From: Nitrospirota bacterium | GTDB lineage: Bacteria > Nitrospirota > JACRHJ01 | NCBI GenBank assembly: GCA_021785055.1 | Contig: JAJYGS010000104.1 | Span: 407-7,685, forward strand | DNA length: 7,279 bases | Reading direction: 5' to 3' | Shown here: in pieces, positions 5,546 through 7,279 of the stretch | Layout: the number at the start of each line of letters is the position of its first letter | Position numbering within the stretch: position 1 is the first letter of the stretch | The notes under the pieces: model-generated | Told to the model about the DNA's origin: nothing | The model's database searches: none | What the model saw: the letters and a program-made list of their open reading frames with translations, nothing else | Position numbers and translations under genes: made by a program

Positions 5546-6259
5546 ATGAGAGCCCTTGTAGTCATACCGACATATAACGAGATAGGCAACGTCGGGAAAA
5601 TTATAGACGCGGCGCTCGGCGTCTCGGAGATTACCGAGGTGCTTATAGTAGACGACAACTCGCCGGACGGCACGGGCGCGGCGGCGGACAACATGGCAAA
5701 GTCAAACCCGCGCGTCCACGTCATGCACCGGGCCGGCAAGATGGGGCTTGGCTCGGCGTACATCGAGGGCTTCCGCTACGCACTCGACAAGGGCTACGGC
5801 TACATATTCGAGATGGACGCGGACTTCTCGCACGACCCGGCGGAGATACCGAGGTTCCTTGAGGCGGCGAAGGAGGCCGACGTCGTCATAGGCTCGCGCT
5901 ACGTGGACGGCATAAGGATACTGAACTGGCCGCTTAAGAGACTGATGCTGTCGTACTTCGCGAGCGTATACGCAAGGACGATTACGGGCCTCAAGCTTTG
6001 CGACACGACGGGCGGCTACAAGTGCTTCAGGCGCGAGGCGCTTTTGAAGCTCGATCTCTCCCGCATCCACTCGGACGGCTATTCGTTCCAGATAGAGATG
6101 AACTTCCTCTGCCAGAAGAAGGGATTGAAACTGAAGGAAATCCCCATCGTGTTCTCCGACAGGAGGGCGGGCATCTCCAAGATGAACAAGGGGATAATAT
6201 TCGAGGCGCTCGCCGTGGTCTGGCTCCTGAAGATAAAGTCTATCCTGGGGATACTGTAA
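5546..6259 (+). CDS. Polyprenyl-phosphate mannose synthase type glycosyltransferase (Dpm1-like)
   Basis: This 237-residue GT2 enzyme is predicted to move a sugar (mannose in characterised Dpm1 relatives) from its nucleotide donor to polyprenyl phosphate on the cytoplasmic face. Visible motifs are VVIPTYNE (5-12), VDDNSPDGTG (35-44), the catalytic metal site MDADFSHDP (90-98), GSRYVDG (116-122), DTTGGYKCFRR (153-163), GYSFQIEM (178-185) and DRRAGISKM (205-213). These are the Dpm1 hallmarks in order. It stops after the catalytic domain, with no C-terminal GtrA-like or membrane extension, as in short Dpm1 forms, so flipping of the product needs another protein. The ATG follows the previous stop by one base. 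It likely supplies the lipid-linked sugar for the adjacent YfhO-like protein. Glucose or another hexose cannot be excluded. Confidence 0.92.
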   Translation: MRALVVIPTYNEIGNVGKIIDAALGVSEITEVLIVDDNSPDGTGAAADNMAKSNPRVHVMHRAGKMGLGSAYIEGFRYALDKGYGYIFEMDADFSHDPAEIPRFLEAAKEADVVIGSRYVDGIRILNWPLKRLMLSYFASVYARTITGLKLCDTTGGYKCFRREALLKLDLSRIHSDGYSFQIEMNFLCQKKGLKLKEIPIVFSDRRAGISKMNKGIIFEALAVVWLLKIKSILGIL

Positions 6260-7279
6260 ATGTCAGATAATTTTTTATATTTCGGCGATAACTTGAAAAT
6301 TCTGAGAGAATATGTCAAGGATGAGACCGTTGACCTCATTTATCTTGACCCTCCGTTTAATTCAAAAGCCGATTACAATATCCTTTTCAAGGAGCCTACC
6401 GGCGAGTTTTCAAAAGCGCAGATAACAGCATTCGGCGATACCTGGCATTGGAACGAAGAAACCGAAAGGGCGTTTCGGGAAATTATAAGAATCGCGCCCT
6501 CCAATGTCATAGAGATGATGAATTCTTTCAGACAGTTCCTTCATCCCAACGACATGATGGCATATCTTACGATGATGTGCATCAGGCTTGTGGAACTGAA
6601 GAGGGTATTGAAGGATACGGGTTCGATATACCTGCATTGCGACCCGACTGCCAGCCATTATTTAAAAACCCTGATGGATGCCATATTCGGCAAGAAATTC
6701 TTCAGGAACGAGATTATCTGGCATTACAGGAAATGGCCGTCCGGAAGCAGGCAGTTCCAGAGGAATCACGATTGTATTTTATTTTATTCCAAGACGGATT
6801 CTCCAGAAAGAATTTTCAATAAAGTAGATTTGATGGACCGCACGCAATCGACGTTGAAGAGATTCGGGAAATTTAAGATAGTATCCGGACACGACGAAGA
6901 CGGCAAAAGACTGCCTTCGCAAATGGAGGAAGAAGAATCTCTCGGCGTGCCGAGGGACGACGTCTGGGATATTGGCAGGGTGCCTCCGATTAAACAATTG
7001 TTTCCAACACAAAAACCGGAACTTCTCTTGTCCAGGATTCTTCGGGCCAGCACCAATGAGGGCGATGTCGTTCTCGACCCTTTCTGCGGCTGCGGAACGA
7101 CCGTGGTAGAGGCATATAAACATCGGCGAAAATGGATTGGAATAGATATAACGCATCTGGCGGTTAATCTGATAAAATGGCGCCTGTCGGATATGTTCGG
7201 CCTTGAGGCCGGCGTCGAATATAAAGTAGTGGGAGAGCCGGAGAATATGGAAGGGGCAAAAGAACTTGCCCTGGAGAGC
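6260..7279 (+). CDS. Beta-class site-specific DNA methyltransferase, 3' end outside window
   Basis: The frame is open for 340 codons from ATG 6260 to the edge. Catalytic motif IV DPPFNS (30-35) precedes PTQKPE (249-254, motif X) and the SAM-binding DPFCGCGT (273-280, motif I). That order is typical of beta-class N6-adenine or N4-cytosine DNA methyltransferases, including type III Mod-like enzymes. The target-recognition part is probably about 165-240; the site recognised cannot be read. After GIDITHLAVNLI the tail YKVVGEPEN is, from memory, the type that leads into an Mrr-like nuclease domain in some homologues, so a methyltransferase-nuclease fusion is possible. The ATG abuts the previous stop (TAAATG), with GGGG 9 bases upstream. 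GC is about 45% against about 58% in the preceding gene (sampled), suggesting horizontal acquisition. Confidence 0.93.
   Translation, partial: MSDNFLYFGDNLKILREYVKDETVDLIYLDPPFNSKADYNILFKEPTGEFSKAQITAFGDTWHWNEETERAFREIIRIAPSNVIEMMNSFRQFLHPNDMMAYLTMMCIRLVELKRVLKDTGSIYLHCDPTASHYLKTLMDAIFGKKFFRNEIIWHYRKWPSGSRQFQRNHDCILFYSKTDSPERIFNKVDLMDRTQSTLKRFGKFKIVSGHDEDGKRLPSQMEEEESLGVPRDDVWDIGRVPPIKQLFPTQKPELLLSRILRASTNEGDVVLDPFCGCGTTVVEAYKHRRKWIGIDITHLAVNLIKWRLSDMFGLEAGVEYKVVGEPENMEGAKELALES

Noticed and set aside
4726..5763. 345-codon open frame on the minus strand
   Set aside because: It lies antisense to the well-supported YfhO-like and Dpm1-like genes, is rich in Arg/His/Val as expected for an antisense shadow in GC-rich DNA, and shows no recognisable motifs.
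6271..6276. T6 run near the DNA methyltransferase start as a phase-variation tract
   Set aside because: Six bases is too short to propose slippage-driven switching, and the frame is open as it stands.

Overview
The window is bacterial chromosomal DNA of roughly 55-60% GC (hand estimate). Isoleucine ATA and arginine AGG are used heavily for that GC level. Together with a widespread type of small coiled-coil gene and a dispersed-repeat insertion, this suggests an uncultivated Gram-negative lineage such as Omnitrophota, Elusimicrobiota, Nitrospirota or a Desulfobacterota relative. No marker in the window fixes the phylum, so this placement is low confidence.

Layout. Bases 1-643 (minus strand) hold most of rsmD, the 16S rRNA m2G966 methyltransferase. 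An extra stretch of about 45 residues, derived from an intergenic-type repeat, sits in its reading frame. Bases 644-724 are a short divergent intergenic region with an extended -10 promoter facing each way; both would give transcripts with almost no leader. From 725 to 6259 a plus-strand operon runs: family 2 glycosyltransferase, small coiled-coil protein, class I SAM methyltransferase, YfhO-type polytopic membrane protein, and polyprenyl-phosphate-mannose synthase type glycosyltransferase. From 6260 to the window end there is a beta-class DNA methyltransferase, cut by the edge. It is clearly more AT-rich and begins on the base right after the previous stop codon.

How the genes fit together. 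The operon looks like a surface glycan or glycolipid module. The Dpm1-like enzyme would make a polyprenyl-phosphate-linked sugar, and the YfhO-like GT-C protein would use it on the outer face of the membrane. The first glycosyltransferase and the methyltransferase would build or cap the acceptor. No flippase is seen. The DNA methyltransferase is probably an acquired restriction-modification gene using the operon's transcription.

Most unusual structure. The coiled-coil gene lies between two 99-bp direct repeats (1632-1730 and 2112-2210, one mismatch, offset exactly 480 bp). The repeat spans the glycosyltransferase 3' end and the methyltransferase 5' end, which originally overlapped as ATGA. 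The inserted cassette therefore leaves both flanking genes intact and creates two 23-codon remnant ORFs. The stop/start overlaps still run unbroken through the whole junction. This is the best candidate here for an undescribed small mobile cassette.

No stretch above 300 bases lacks a gene. No tRNA, rRNA, CRISPR array, transposase or recombinase was seen.
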